A stretch of 64,000 nt of DNA from Chaetoderma sp. LZ-2023a. Its lineage: Eukaryota; Mollusca; Caudofoveata; Chaetodermatida; Chaetodermatidae. Below are positions 43,239-54,334 of the stretch, one piece after another. Both the position numbers and the translations under genes were made by a program. The stretch covers positions 182,815,445 through 182,879,444 of the forward strand of contig CM067369.1 in assembly GCA_034401795.1 (NCBI GenBank), written 5' to 3'. The notes below the pieces were generated by a model, which saw only the letters and a program-made list of their open reading frames with translations, searched no databases and was not told where the DNA came from. Each line of letters opens with the position of its first letter. Position 1 is the stretch's first letter.

Positions 43239-44003
43239 TTTCAGCCTTTAAAACATTCAAGTTCATAGAATATATATCCATCCTTACTCATCAAACTATA
43301 AATAGTGTGCTGATGATCTAGCGCATATAACCCTTTGTCACCAACCTGGCATATGAAAAATATCCATGAGCAGAAATTGAACATGATGACATTATTATTA
43401 TTATTATTTAGTGCTCTCAAGGAATATTGTACATTTATTACGAACAAAAGAAGCAATTTATTTGAATAAATGGTGATAAGAAGCAAGTGGAAACATAGCA
43501 TATAATTCTGAGAGAACATTGAACTGCATGGAACAATATCGATTGACAGCGCCTCTGGTCCAACAACCCCGCTCCTCATGCCTAGGACAAAGTAACCATT
43601 CATTCTTGGAGCTAGCAAGTTACTGTGCACTGCACAGCATTCTACTATACAAATTAAGCCACATGTAGTGTAGCACAAAAACCACACAACTCCATTCACC
43701 ATTAATTCAAAGAAACAGCTTTCAACGGAAATCTTAAGTTTATGAATTAAAGACGATTAATATCATGGAAGAATTTGCCTTAAAAAGGGCATCAACAATT
43801 TTTCTTCAAATTATTTTCAAATTGCGTACTTCACATGATTTTAACAACTGTATATAGACTATGGAAAGAAATGACATTTCAATAAATAGAGTGAAATTGG
43901 TTAATCTCTTGTTATTTACCTGGCTTTCTGAACAATGTGAGTAGAATCTCCCTGCTACATTCAATCAACAATACTAATCGCACAAATTAAACTGCATCCA
44001 TCA
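43239..44003. other. No gene assigned
   Basis: A minus-strand frame of 153 codons (43702-43241) runs through an ATT/AAT microsatellite and matches nothing I know. Confidence 0.45.
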
Positions 44004-44005
44004 TA

Positions 44006-44470
44006 CAGTACAGCGGATAAATAAGTTAACACATTTCCAAAACAGAAACATGTTAGTTAGTACAATTTTTAATACGATATAAGAAATGTTCTGCTGAATA
44101 TTTAGAAAATAATTGGATTGGAAGCCATTGCTACCTTTTAACATTTTAACACTTAAATTTGTTAAGAAAATTTCAATTTTCTCATAGAAAATGTCTATTT
44201 GCAGACCATGATAACTGTTTTTGAAAATTTCCCACTGGACTGACTGGCTCGATAACCGAGCCAGTCATACCAGTGGTAAATTTTCAAAAATCCTCTTCTC
44301 TTGGTCTGCAAATGGACATTTCTCAAGACCACTGCAGAAGCCGCATTTGCTCGATACGAGGGTTACATGGTTACGGCAGTAATGGCTTCCAATCCAATTA
44401 TGTTCAAAATATTCAACAGTACATTTTATTTTGTTTTGGAAACATGCAACATTATTTCTGAGCTATACTG
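44006..44470. repeat. Family B2 MITE with a family A hairpin in its loop
   Basis: TA at 44004-44005 and 44471-44472 flanks CAGTACAGC and GCTATACTG ends. The B2 sequence is about 230 bp once the nested copy is removed. Confidence 0.9.
44138..44374 (-). repeat. Family A1 hairpin nested in a B2 loop
   Basis: TTAACATTTTAACACTTAAA at left and GAGGGTTACATGGTTAC at right. Upstream GAAGCCATTGCTACC and downstream GGCAGTAATGGCTTCC are the two halves of the B2 loop, so both A ends are fixed by context. Confidence 0.9.
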
Positions 44471-44507
44471 TATTAATGCCACAAATTAATCGCCATCCAT
44501 CAGACTT

Positions 44508-44531
44508 CCCCCCCCCCACCCCCCCCCTCCG
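44508..44531. repeat. Poly-C tract
   Basis: Two runs of nine Cs separated by a single A, then CTCC. Confidence 0.8.
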
Positions 44532-44744
44532 CTCATGGATGCTGCTGCGTCAGCCATCGTCCAATTAAAGCAAAGTGAATCCATCGCATTGACGCCTTAC
44601 AACGCATGCAATGCGATAATTGTTTTTAATCATACCTGATCGATGCCACTTAACATTTCTCTTGCCAAGACGCCGGTTTTCATTACTCACTTCACGTGCA
44701 TTAACTATGCACTATAACTAGTTCTCATATTTTTAATAATATTG

Positions 44745-44795
44745 CTAAAAGCCGTTGCTTGGCTATGGCAGCAACAGTTTCAACAAAATTACTTT
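44745..44795. repeat. Family B hairpin remnant
   Basis: GCCGTTGCTTGGCTATGGCA loop with an arm CAACAAAATTACTTTAA. Confidence 0.45.
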
Positions 44796-45007
44796 AATCC
44801 TTTAATGCTTAAAACTGGTCCAGAAAATATAAATATACTGCTTATGGAAGAGATGGCTACTTTTGAAAATTTACAATAGGAGTGACTGGCCCATCTAAGT
44901 AAGCCAATAATTTTAGTTGTACATTTTCAAGAAAAGTATCCTCTTGGTCTCCAAATGGGTATTCCAGGACGAGTGCTGAAGTGATTTTTGGCCAGCATCT
45001 GTAATGG
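44796..45007 (-). repeat. Hairpin family A2, eroded
   Basis: TTAATCCTTTAATGCTTAAA start. Arms still show GATGGCTACTTTTGAAAATT. Confidence 0.6.
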
Positions 45008-45225
45008 TCATCGCTTTTTCAAGACAATTGAAATTTATGATTAGTGAATGTCCATTTGCAAGCCAAGAGAAGACTATTTTTGAAGGTTTATCACTGGAAT
45101 GACTGGCTTATTTACCAAACCACTGATAAATCTTCACAAATCATCTTTTCTTGTCCTACAAATGCGTATTCCTCAAGAACATAATCAAGCACAGTTCTGG
45201 ACAAACTTGACCACTAAAAGGTTAG
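45003..45225 (-). repeat. Hairpin family A2
   Basis: GTAATGGTCATCGCTTTTTC start next to the previous copy; GACCACTAAAAGGTTAG end. Confidence 0.7.
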
Positions 45226-45377
45226 GTTAAAGATGTACACTAGAATTCCTGTATCCTGCAGTCTTTAATTTTGTTTCCAATAACGGTTATTTGCCATTGG
45301 TATATATGTTTATAACACACTCATAACAGCAAGTTAAGCTTTAGACTGTTTTATGCCTATAATTCAAAATAACCAGC

Positions 45378-45596
45378 TTAACCCGCATCGACAAATCACT
45401 GAAAAAGTAAATTCTTTGCGACATAAAACGTATTATATTGAATATTTTGAAATTAATTTGACTGGAAAGCATGGCTGCCTCAGGCAGCAATGGATTCCAG
45501 TCAAATTAATTTCAAAATATTCAACAATTTTCCTGAATGGTTGCCTTGAAAATGCGATATGTTGAATTCATCGGTGAAAGAGTTAAGATGACAAAA
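45378..45596. repeat. Hairpin family B3
   Basis: TTAACCCGCATCGACAAATC and inverted end ATTCATCGGTGAAAGAGTTAA, 219 bp. The core ATTGAATATTTTGAAATTAA folds around GGCTGCCTCAGGCAGC. Confidence 0.8.
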
Positions 45597-45886
45597 CCTA
45601 CACACATTCAATTAAATTATCTCATTACAAATATGAAAGTCCAGCATTGCAGCTATATATGAGTCTAATATAGATCAATACTGTAGATTAAGTATGATCA
45701 TGTGAATGGAGTGAACAATGAATGACTCGCTCAAAGGGACTACCATCTAGCGTGCACTGTATCATTACAGGCATTATTAACCTGCCAATCAAATATGACT
45801 ATAATCCTGATATTAATTAACATATTTCATTCTATCAGTAACGCGTAGATAATCTTTACAACAGTGAGTATAGTTTTAAATCTTAA

Positions 45887-47490
45887 CTAGATGGATCGGT
45901 CGATGACGTGTCATCGCAAATCCCCACGTTCACAGCTTCAAACTTTTGACACACCCCGCAACCCACCCCTGGGGGCGGAGCCAAATGCAAACATCATTTC
46001 GAACTCCGCAGTCATATGCATAACTCACATACCAAATTTGGTTGAATTCTGTCCAACAGTGTCAGAGGAGTGGCATTATAATCAATTTTTTTACATTTTG
46101 ACCCATCCCTCACCCACCCCTGGGGGCGGGGCCAAATGTAAATGTGCTCATGTACTCTACATTGATATGGGTAATCCATAGACCAAATTTGGTCGAACTC
46201 TGTCCAACGGTTTCGGAGGAAATGCGTTACAATCAATTTCATGACCTTTTGACCCCACACACCACCTCTGTTGGCGGGGCCAAATGTAAATGTGCTCATC
46301 CATTCTACATTGATATGGGTAGCTCACATACCAAATTGGGTTGAATTCCATCAAATGGTTTCAGAGGAGATGCATTACAATCAATTCCGCAGGTTAAAAT
46401 TTGACCTTTTAACCCCTCTCCTGCCCCCTGTGGGTGGATCCAAATCTAAATGACCTCTTGCACTCTGCAATCATATAGGTAACTCAGATATCAAAGTTGG
46501 TCGAGTTGCGTCTAACAATTTCAGAGGCGTTGCGTTACAATCAATTTCATGACCTTTTGACCGCCATCAACCACCCCCTGGGGCGGAATCAAATGTAAAT
46601 GTTCTCATCCATTCTACATTGATATGGGTAGCTCACATACCAACTTGGGTGTTGAATTCCGTCCAATGGTTTCGGAGGAGATGCATTACAATCAATTTCC
46701 GCCGTTTAAAATTTGACCTTTTGACCCCTCTGCCACCCCTTGGGGGCGGAGCCAAATCTAAATGACCTCTTGCACACTGCAATCATATGGGTAACTCAGA
46801 TATCAAATTTGGTTGAGTTTCGTCTAACGATTTCAGAAATGTTGCATTACAATCAATTTCATGACCTTTTGACCCCATCAACCACCCCCTGGGGGCGGGG
46901 CCAAATGTAAATGTGCTCAACTACTCCACATTGATATAGGTAAATGACACACTCAATTTGGTTGAATTCCGTCCAACAGTGTCAGAGGAGTTGCATTACA
47001 ATCAATTTTTTTACCTTTTGACCGCCACCGCCACCCACCGCTGGGGGCGGGGCCAAATGTAAATGTGCTCATGTACTCCACATTGATATTGGTAACCCAC
47101 AGACCAAATTTGGTTGAATTCTGTCTTATGGTTTCAGAGATGCATCACAATCAATTTCTGCAGGTTAAAATTTAACCTTTTGACCCCTCCCCCACCCCCT
47201 GGGGGGGGGGGGGTCGTAGCCAAATCTAAATGGGCTCTTGCACTCCGCAATCATATGGGTAACTCAGATATCAAATTTGGTTGAGTTCCGTCTAACGATT
47301 TCAGAGGAGTTGCGTTACAACTAATTTGACCTTTTCACCCTTGCCACGCCCCCTGGGGACGGAGTCAAATCTAAATATCGTCTTGCAAAGCAGAATCATA
47401 TGGGTAACCCACATACCAAATTTGATTTAATTCCACCCAATGGTTTGGGAGGAGATAGCGTGACGGATGGACGGACAGACGGTTTTTAAA
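45887..47490 (+). repeat. Tandem array of ~150-bp units (ten units)
   Basis: Blocks ACCTTTTGACCCC, GGGGCGGGGCCAAATGTAAA and GGTTGAATTCCGTCCAA recur about every 146-168 bp. Units partly alternate between AAATGTAAATGTGCTC and AAATCTAAATGACCTC forms. The array starts AACTAGATGGATCGGTCGAT and ends GGATGGACGGACAGACGG, like the smaller copies at 33.6 and 53.3 kb. Frames through it are open because of the period. Confidence 0.85.
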
Positions 47491-47837
47491 ACATGGGGAT
47501 AATAATTCTGAAAACAATTTGACTGTCAGAAGGTCATTAGTGTCCACAGCATCAACGATTCAACGGCTTATCAGTCAATTAAATTCATGAACAACAATCT
47601 TTAAGAAATATAAACCTGACATGTATATGTTGTTACTGAGATAAAGTTTTTCGGAGTCCAGAAGGAAATCTGTTTAAGACACGCAATATGTCGATTAATT
47701 ATACTACAAAACTATATGCATGCCACTGAAACCCTTATTTAGGGCAATTTAAAAAGTGATTTGAACTCAATTTCATTCATCAAGCAGATGATGTCATGGC
47801 AGCTAGTATGTTATTTCATCCAATTGCTTATTTCAAG

Positions 47838-47875
47838 ACAAGATGCCCGAGGGCCTTAACGCTCACCTGGACCAT
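47838..47875 (+). repeat. Repeat end motif, CCCGAGGGCCTTAACGCTCACC
   Basis: ACAAGATGCCCGAGGGCC followed by TTAACGCTCACCTGG is the start of a dispersed repeat; its partner end appears at 56535-56585. Confidence 0.55.
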
Positions 47876-48104
47876 TAGCATTTAAATCATTAGCATAATA
47901 CTTCAAATTCAGCAGTAACAAGACATAGAATAGAAAATTGGACTTAAGTATAGATGATAGTTAATGGGAAATTAATGATGGACACTGATCAATCAGATTG
48001 AACACTAGCCAAGAAAAAAAATCCAATATAGTCACCGAACCCAAAATTTTGATTGGTCCATGACAACCGTGTTTTATCAATGATCAGATTCTCTTGAACA
48101 AACT

Positions 48105-48316
48105 TTAATCACCCTTTAACCCTCGAATTTGTTTGGAAAATGTCCATTTGCAGACCAAGAGAAGACTATTTTTGAAACTTTACCACTGGAATGACTAGCT
48201 CGGTTATGGAGCCAGTCATTCCAGAGGTAAATTTCCAAAAATAGTCTTTTCTTGGGCTGCAAATGGACATTTCTGAAGACACTGCAAAAGCAATTTTTGG
48301 CTGATATGAGTGTTAA
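48105..48316 (-). repeat. Hairpin family A1
   Basis: AACCCTCGAATTTGTTTGG flank, core intact around GCTCGGTTATGGAGCC. It lies inside the larger dispersed repeat starting at 47838. Confidence 0.8.
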
Positions 48317-48837
48317 ATGATGTTATTGATGAAATTAAATCTAATGAGTTTCAGGCTGATATGTAATTTTTGAGAACAAGATGGCCACTGGAGCAAGCGG
48401 TTAATAAGGAGTAGCATTTTAACTGATTTCTAAAAACTTTCAGAAAATCCAAGATGGCACCGGAAAAATTGACCAATCAAAATTCTGTAATACAAGTAAC
48501 CTACCAGCTTAATCATAGTATCCTTCCAGCCAAGTTTGGTTGAACTTGGCCAAGCAGTTAATGAGTAGCATTTGACATGATTTCCAGCCATTTTTTAGGA
48601 AATTAAAGATGGGCGCCAAAAAAATTGATCAATCAAAATTCTGTATACATATTCTGAATGAAGCATACGATGCTAGGATACTTTCAACCGAGTTTGCTTG
48701 AAATCGACCAAGTGGTTAATGAGGAGTAAGCTTTTAACCGATTTCCAAAAATGTTCAGAAAATCCAAAATGGCCGCCAGAAAAATTGACCAATCAAAATT
48801 CTGTATACATTTCCCAAACCGACCAGGGCCCATTTTC

Positions 48838-48935
48838 CCGAAGTTATCATTAGCTAACAATATCGTTACACCCATTGCTTTAGTATGGTGTAATGATATC
48901 GCTAACATAACGAGAGCTTCGTGAACATGGGCCCA
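48838..48935. repeat. Short MITE (family D) in the array
   Basis: GGGCCCATTTTCCCGAAGTT and its inverted partner AGCTTCGTGAACATGGGCCC bound about 98 bp, with a CAG repeated on both sides. Other units read straight through ACCAGCTTAGTATCC at this point. Confidence 0.75.
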
Positions 48936-48974
48936 GCTTAGTATCTTTTCAGCCAAGTCTGATTGAAATTGCCC

Positions 48975-49202
48975 CAGGATTCGCTCACTACCAGTGCGTG
49001 AACCAGGAAGAGCCCCAAGCGCCGAATCCCCCTCGCTTCATGGGCCGGGACATGTGGCCTGCGGAGCGCGACCATATCAAGCTGGCTGCCGCGCGGTACT
49101 GCGTGGGCCACATGCAGACTGTAGTCTTGTGTGCACGAGCGATTGTGGGCGGGCGGTGGCGAGCGAATGATTGGAACGGCGGTGCACTTCGGTGCCGCCG
49201 CC
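48975..49202. other. 228-bp GC-rich open insert inside a tandem array
   Basis: It interrupts a repeat unit between GATTGAAATTGCCC and AAGTAGTTAATG, which are contiguous in the other units. GC content is far above its surroundings. The plus frame is open throughout, reading HYQCVNQEEPQAPNPPRF, GRDMWPAERDHIK and ARYCVGHMQTVVLCARA. Minus-strand frames are also open. No start, stop or poly-A is seen. It may be a captured exon or cDNA fragment; no family is recognised. Confidence 0.6.
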
Positions 49203-49314
49203 AAGTAGTTAATGAGGAGCAGCATTTTAAATGATTTCCCTTCATTTAAAAAAAATTAAGATGGCCGCTGAAAAAAATAGACCAATCACAATTCTGTATA
49301 CACATTCTTAACGC

Positions 49315-50826
49315 TCTGGGCCCTACCAAGAATTTACAAAAAAGTGCTACAAACCCTACAGCCAAAAGCTGGAAACTTGCTTAGAAACCTAGCCTATAAG
49401 CGGTAGTGGCGTTATAAGCGGTGTAGTGCTACCATGCCAATTATATTAACTATTTTTGGCAAAGTAACAGCTCACTATATATAAAACTAAATATCATTAG
49501 AAAGGGCAATAAAATTCCTTTAAGTACATATAAAATTTGTATGAATAAAATATATTTTAGTTAGTCAACGTACCTCTCAAAATGGCCACACCTTGTAGGA
49601 TAAATACATTGGTCTATTTTTGCAAAGTTTATCGAATTATTTTTTAATTTTACAAATGCCATTGATAAATTTAATCACAATGGTATTAAAACTAACAGAT
49701 ACGAAAGTTTCGTGAAGGTTTTCATCCGATAAGATGTGAAAATGGCAATTATATTATGTCATGGTACCGAAAAATTTCGAGAAATTCCGGTCATGATTTT
49801 GGGGGGGAGGCCTCATTCCATGTTGACTGATTCTTTTATACATAACCGAACACATACCAGGGTTTCTCAGCGTTGACAACGAATAAATGGCAAATTTTAT
49901 GCTATGTAGCATTGCTGGTTACAATCAAACGAACGCGAATGTTTTACACTAAGATTCTATAGCATCAGACATTTTTTCGTAGCGGCGTCTCCAATAGGAA
50001 TCATTTATAGTGAAAGATCGTGACAGAATGAGAGGAATTTGTAGAATCGTACCCGTATCTAATATATGAGTACCAAGTTCATTACCAGTTATTGGCATCA
50101 CCGTATCACGCGCTATAAGATTGACGCGTCTGATTGGTCGGGAATTCATGAATATTAATTTTTCCGGCAAGATGGCGACACGATCAGCAGTTTTGCAAAA
50201 TAGTTGTGTGTTCAAATATGTCAATCTATGCATATTTCTTGTACGCCACAAACTAAAAAGTAGACATAGGACTAGATTAACGATATTGCCAATCGGGAAG
50301 TGGGATGCCGATATATTTGACAGCTTTCGCATCTCAGCTCGCCCTAATTACTGACAGTAATTTGAAGAGTACGTTTTCTCGGTAATTTTAAACAAAGACA
50401 TGCATCGATGATTGAGCTATCGGATTGTTTATCTATAACCTTATTGTTATTTCGCGACCAGAGGTAAACGAAATTGATCTATATATTATTGGTTCTGCTG
50501 CTCTCTTACCACAATCTATAACTTTCTCGGTTAAATTAGTCATTGAGTAACTGAAAACTTAGAAGTAACAGCACATTTACTAATAATCATTGATGACTGG
50601 AACTTACTAATAATTCCTTAGAAAACAAATATTTCACTATTGCCCTGGTTACAAACATTCTATCAACATTTACTGTGTGGCCAGTATCCTCTGATCAAAG
50701 TTATAGAGAACCAGGGCCCTGAAACAAGCTTGCACTATCATGGAAGTGTGCCCAAAATTAAAAAACAATTATCACATTTGAACCTGAAATTCCAGAATTT
50801 CACATTTACAGTCATTATAAAGGTAA
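49315..50826. other. Unique region with a CpG-containing promoter-like stretch
   Basis: At 50163-50175 the plus strand reads CGGCAAGATGGCGACA, similar to YY1-type sites at start codons. The ATG at 50169 opens 60 codons to TGA. CpGs are frequent at 49930-50320, and ATTGG boxes occur upstream. The predicted peptide is not recognised, and a 127-codon minus frame overlaps it, so a gene is only a possibility. Confidence 0.35.
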
Positions 50827-50909
50827 GATGTTGAATATTTTGAATCCAGTTTGAAGCTAGTGCTGCCTTAGCCAGCTTCCAGTCAAATTAGTTTCAAAAT
50901 ATTCAACAA
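50827..50909. repeat. Family B hairpin core
   Basis: ATGTTGAATATTTTGAATCC and AGTTTCAAAATATTCAAC flank GCTGCCTTAGCCAGC. Confidence 0.75.
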
Positions 50910-51135
50910 AATTTAGAAACATTTGTAACAAATTTTTTATTCATTCTTATCGATTGAAAAGGTTAATCCAGTAACTAGTAGTCATACTCCCTTTTTGGAC
51001 TATATATTCCCACCATTTATTATATTATTCATTTCTGCGCTAAAATCTGAGGGCGGTGTATGACCATAACAGCTGTTGTCGGGTCATAGTGCTTACCAGT
51101 ATATCCCTATGACCCTGCGCCGTACATGTATATTG

Positions 51136-51322
51136 TTAACCATCTAACATTTGAGTCAAACCAAAACTGCTGCAGTTGTCTAGGAAAATGTCAATTTTCC
51201 GACCAAAGTAACATTATTTTTGAAAATGTATCACTGGAATGACTGGCTCTTGGTCTGCATATGGGCATTGTCTATGAGAAAATGGAAATTTTCATGAAAA
51301 AATTTGATTGTTAAAGTCTTAA
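51136..51322 (+). repeat. Hairpin family A1, right arm reduced
   Basis: TTAACCATCTAACATTTGAG start. GACTGGCTCTTGGTCTGC shows the deletion across the loop. Confidence 0.7.
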
Positions 51323-51715
51323 TATAACTCTTAGAATTTGCCTATTTCTAACTTATTATTCCTATTTTTTTCAGGTGAGCGGACAATGGCTTTAAAAACA
51401 TCAGAGACTTTCTTCTGCTAAGTGGGCTGATGGATTTACTAACATGGATTTTATAAAGAGAAAAATTTGTTGATCTGTGTAAAATAAGACTGCTAAGACT
51501 GCTGGGATATTGCAATTGCCTCCATTCATCTGTCTATCCATCCATCTCCAAAAGCTTTTGGTAGAATTCAATCAAAATTGTTAATGTATATGATTATGAA
51601 TTCGGAGACACCGTATACACTAGGCTCCATAGCAATGAATCAGCCAAGAAAGACGCAAATATGGTTCGACGGCAGTGAAATATACAACATAAATCTGCAC
51701 ACCAGCAAGGTAAGA
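51323..51715 (+). other. No gene assigned; exon-like end at 51709
   Basis: An open frame ends CACACCAGCAAG|gtaaga, a good donor, just before a B3 hairpin. Upstream codons are not recognised and no acceptor is convincing. Confidence 0.25.
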
Positions 51716-51925
51716 TTAACCCTTTCCGATGAATTCCCCATACCTCATTTTAATGATACCATAACGGAAAACTGGTGAATATTTTAAAATTGGTTTGACT
51801 GCAAACTGCCTTAGGCAGCAATGGCTTTCAGTCAAATTAATTTCAAAATATTCAATAGAATAAATTTTATACTGTAAGCATCATACTTTTTCAGGGATTT
51901 GTTGGTGAAAATGAGAAAGGGTTAA
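51716..51925. repeat. Hairpin family B3
   Basis: TTAACCCTTTCCGATGAATT and AATGAGAAAGGGTTAA ends, 210 bp, loop CTGCCTTAGGCAGC. Confidence 0.8.
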
Positions 51926-51931
51926 ATACTA

Positions 51932-52282
51932 GATGAATCCAATCTGTCACCCAAGTATATGACATCATAATGAATTACATCACATGTATGTATGGAGGCT
52001 GATGTCACAATCAAAATACCTATTGGATGACATAGCTAAGTCCATCATGCACTTTTGAAAGTCTGTCAGTTGTACGAATTATATGCCATTTACTAAACAT
52101 TCTGTTGAATAATTGAACAGACCCCAGTCAGATTGGTTTCAAAATATTGAACAGGTTAGCTGTATCTATAGTTATCATGGAATTGAGAATTTAGGATTCA
52201 AAGTGTATAAACTGAACCCAACACATGCAAATCATGGATGGAGCTTACCTAGAGAAATGGCAGAGCTAAAAGTGGATTCATC
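51932..52282 (+). repeat. Family B1 repeat with intact ends
   Basis: GATGAATCCA and TGGATTCATC are exact terminal inverted repeats with TA on both sides. The central palindrome has lost its left half. This copy defines the B1 termini. Confidence 0.85.
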
Positions 52283-52544
52283 TATTAGAAAATCTAAATT
52301 TCTGCCATGTACACTTGTCAATTCCAGTCTTTGCTATGTTTAACCCTTTCACCGCCAAATCCTGGAAACAATGTGCCGTGGCTAATGATGGTGGTAGCCT
52401 AATTTCTCAATCCAAAAGAAATCTACATTTTTGTATAACGATTTTGAATTAATTACCTACCTGTATCTTATCGCCTTGGGTCCTTTCATGATCCCCATGT
52501 TTTGAAAAAATGGAGATATTATAATCGCCTCCATCTACCCATCT

Positions 52545-52860
52545 GTCGGTCCATCATGCTATCCCCTCCCAAACAGGTGGGTGAAATTCAACCAAATTTG
52601 GTATGTGGGTTACCCATGATTGAGCTTTGTAAGACCATATTTAGATTTTGTTCCGCCCCCCCCACCCCACCCCCCACCCCCCCCCCCCCACCCCCCCTGT
52701 GGGTCAGGGTCCAAAGGACAAATATCCGAAAACTGTCCATCACGCTAACTCCTCCCAAACTGTTGTGTGGAATTCAAAGGAATTCCATGGGGGGAGGGGG
52801 GGAGGGGGGAGGGGAGAGTGGGTGTTCAAAAGATCGCTCTCACACACCCTCTCCATGAAT
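52545..52860 (-). repeat. Degenerate piece of the ~150-bp array family with C and G runs
   Basis: AACCAAATTTGGTATGTGGG and GTTCCGCCCCC recall the 46-kb units. C-rich at 52656-52700, G-rich at 52789-52818. Confidence 0.5.
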
Positions 52861-52916
52861 TGAAATTAAGGTCAAATGAGCCACCACATGTCTCGAGCAG
52901 GATTACTAGATTCTAC

Positions 52917-53106
52917 TTTAGCCCATGAAATTTTCATTAGTGACCAAGGGAAGACTATCTTTGAAATTTTAACACTGGAATGACTGGTTCGGTTATCGAG
53001 CCAATCATTCTAGTGGTACATTTTTACAAATAGTCTTCTCTTGCTCTGAATATCTACATTTCTGAAGATCACAGCAATGACATTTTTTGGCCACCTTGAC
53101 CATTGA
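52917..53106 (-). repeat. Hairpin family A2
   Basis: Loop GGTTCGGTTATCGAGCC and right flank GGCCACCTTGACCATTG. Confidence 0.65.
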
Positions 53107-53275
53107 CATATCAAATTGTTACCATCAGGCTGGTCAGTTACAAATTGTACTAGTCATAGTCAATTTCTACTAGCCTCTGTCTCATGTTAATTTTTAACTC
53201 CTGCTTTCACAGATCATTTCCCCTTATTACATCCAGATTTTCCACAACAATCCACTCCAGTCTCTGTGTAATGGA

Positions 53276-53452
53276 ACTCTTCCAAAATCAGTGGTTGGAA
53301 TTCAAACAAATTTAGTAGGTGATTATGGAGTGCAAGGCAGCAAGAGGGCATTTACATTTGGCTCCGCCCTCAGGGATTGGATGGGGTAACGAGGTCAAAG
53401 TGGTGAACATGGGTTCTGCTATAATGCATCATCGACCAAGCAATCTAGTTAT
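53276..53452 (-). repeat. Single unit of the ~150-bp array family
   Basis: Inverted: CATTTACATTTGGCTCCGCC, then GTCAAAGTGGTGAACATGGG and the end motif CAATCTAGTT. Confidence 0.6.
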
Positions 53453-53539
53453 CACTTAGATTCCATTGATGGGTAGATTCAATTTTTAAAGCACAACGGT
53501 GTTGTCGGGGACTTGATGCTTGATAGATAACATTATGAA

Positions 53540-53907
53540 CAAGAGTAATCAGAGATTGTAAACCACTGCCGAGACTACCATACCATTTTTCTCACAATGT
53601 ACATAGCGGTTTTAAAATAATTTTTAGCACATCCAAATTTGTTAAATCATAGTGTATGGCCCTCTACTTTGTTAAAATTTGAGCAAAATCTAACCAGCAG
53701 TTTCCGAGATGTCCATAGATTAAAATGTGTATCCAATCTGGATCCTGGGTTTTTGTCCATATCACAGACAACTTCTGGAAATCCTTGTTTAGGTTATGTT
53801 GCTTTGTTGTGTTAAAATTTGAAACCAGTAGGATCAATATTTTAGATGCAATACTGGATGCACACAAATGTAATAAATACCCCCTTCCTCTTGCAGGAGA
53901 AGGGTAA
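53540..53907 (+). repeat. Dispersed repeat, second copy
   Basis: Matches 32380-32820 over AATCAGAGATTGTA, GTTTCCGAGATGTCCATAGA and TTCTGGAAATCC. It ends GCAGGAGAAGGGTAA and has no long microsatellite. Confidence 0.7.
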
Positions 53908-53932
53908 AGATCCTGAAGTCTAAAAAAGTAAT

Positions 53933-54025
53933 CTGTTGAGTATATTTTGATATATTTAATTGGAATCTATTGTTGCCTAAAGCAGCAGCAGTTTCCAATC
54001 AAATTGGACTCGATATATTCAACAG
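53933..54025. repeat. Family B hairpin core
   Basis: CTGTTGAGTATATTTTGATA and TCGATATATTCAACAG around GTTGCCTAAAGCAGCAGC. Confidence 0.75.
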
Positions 54026-54142
54026 ATCTACTATACATAGTCCAGTCTGATTACCTAATATGAGATTCTCTCTCCCTCTCACTTCGAGAACTTTATTTGA
54101 CATTTGCACTGGTAGTTTACACAATACAGTATTTAAATATTA

Positions 54143-54334
54143 TTAACCCTATAACACACAAGCCAGCCAAAAATGCCCATTTGTAGATCATGAGAATATT
54201 TTTGAAAAAGTAAAACTGGAATGTCTGGCGCAATAACCGAGTGGTAAATTTTCAAACAGATTCTCTTTGTCTGGAAATGGATATTTACTATGAGATGTAA
54301 TTTTTTTTAGCAAATTGAAGTGTTACAGGGTTTA
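54143..54334 (+). repeat. Hairpin family A1, shortened
   Basis: TTAACCCTATAACACACAAG start. The left flank joins GCCCATTTGTAGATCATGAG. Confidence 0.7.

Larger units (their letters stand above)
48330..49310 (+). repeat. Tandem array of ~155-160-bp AAGATGG units
   Basis: AGAAAATCCAAGATGGC, GACCAATCAAAATTCTGTAT and AGTGGTTAATGAGGAGTA blocks recur. The spacing of 491 bp between AAGATGG at 48768 and 49259 reduces to 160 when the MITE and the GC-rich insert are removed. Confidence 0.8.

Noticed and set aside
43241-43702. A 153-codon minus-strand frame
   Set aside because: Runs through an ATT microsatellite; no recognisable domain.
45891-46453. Overlapping open frames with shared NLVEF/CPTVSEE-like text
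   Set aside because: All fall inside the 150-bp tandem array and repeat with its period.
48330-49310. CRISPR-like array
   Set aside because: Units are about 155 bp, diverged and without spacers, in animal DNA.
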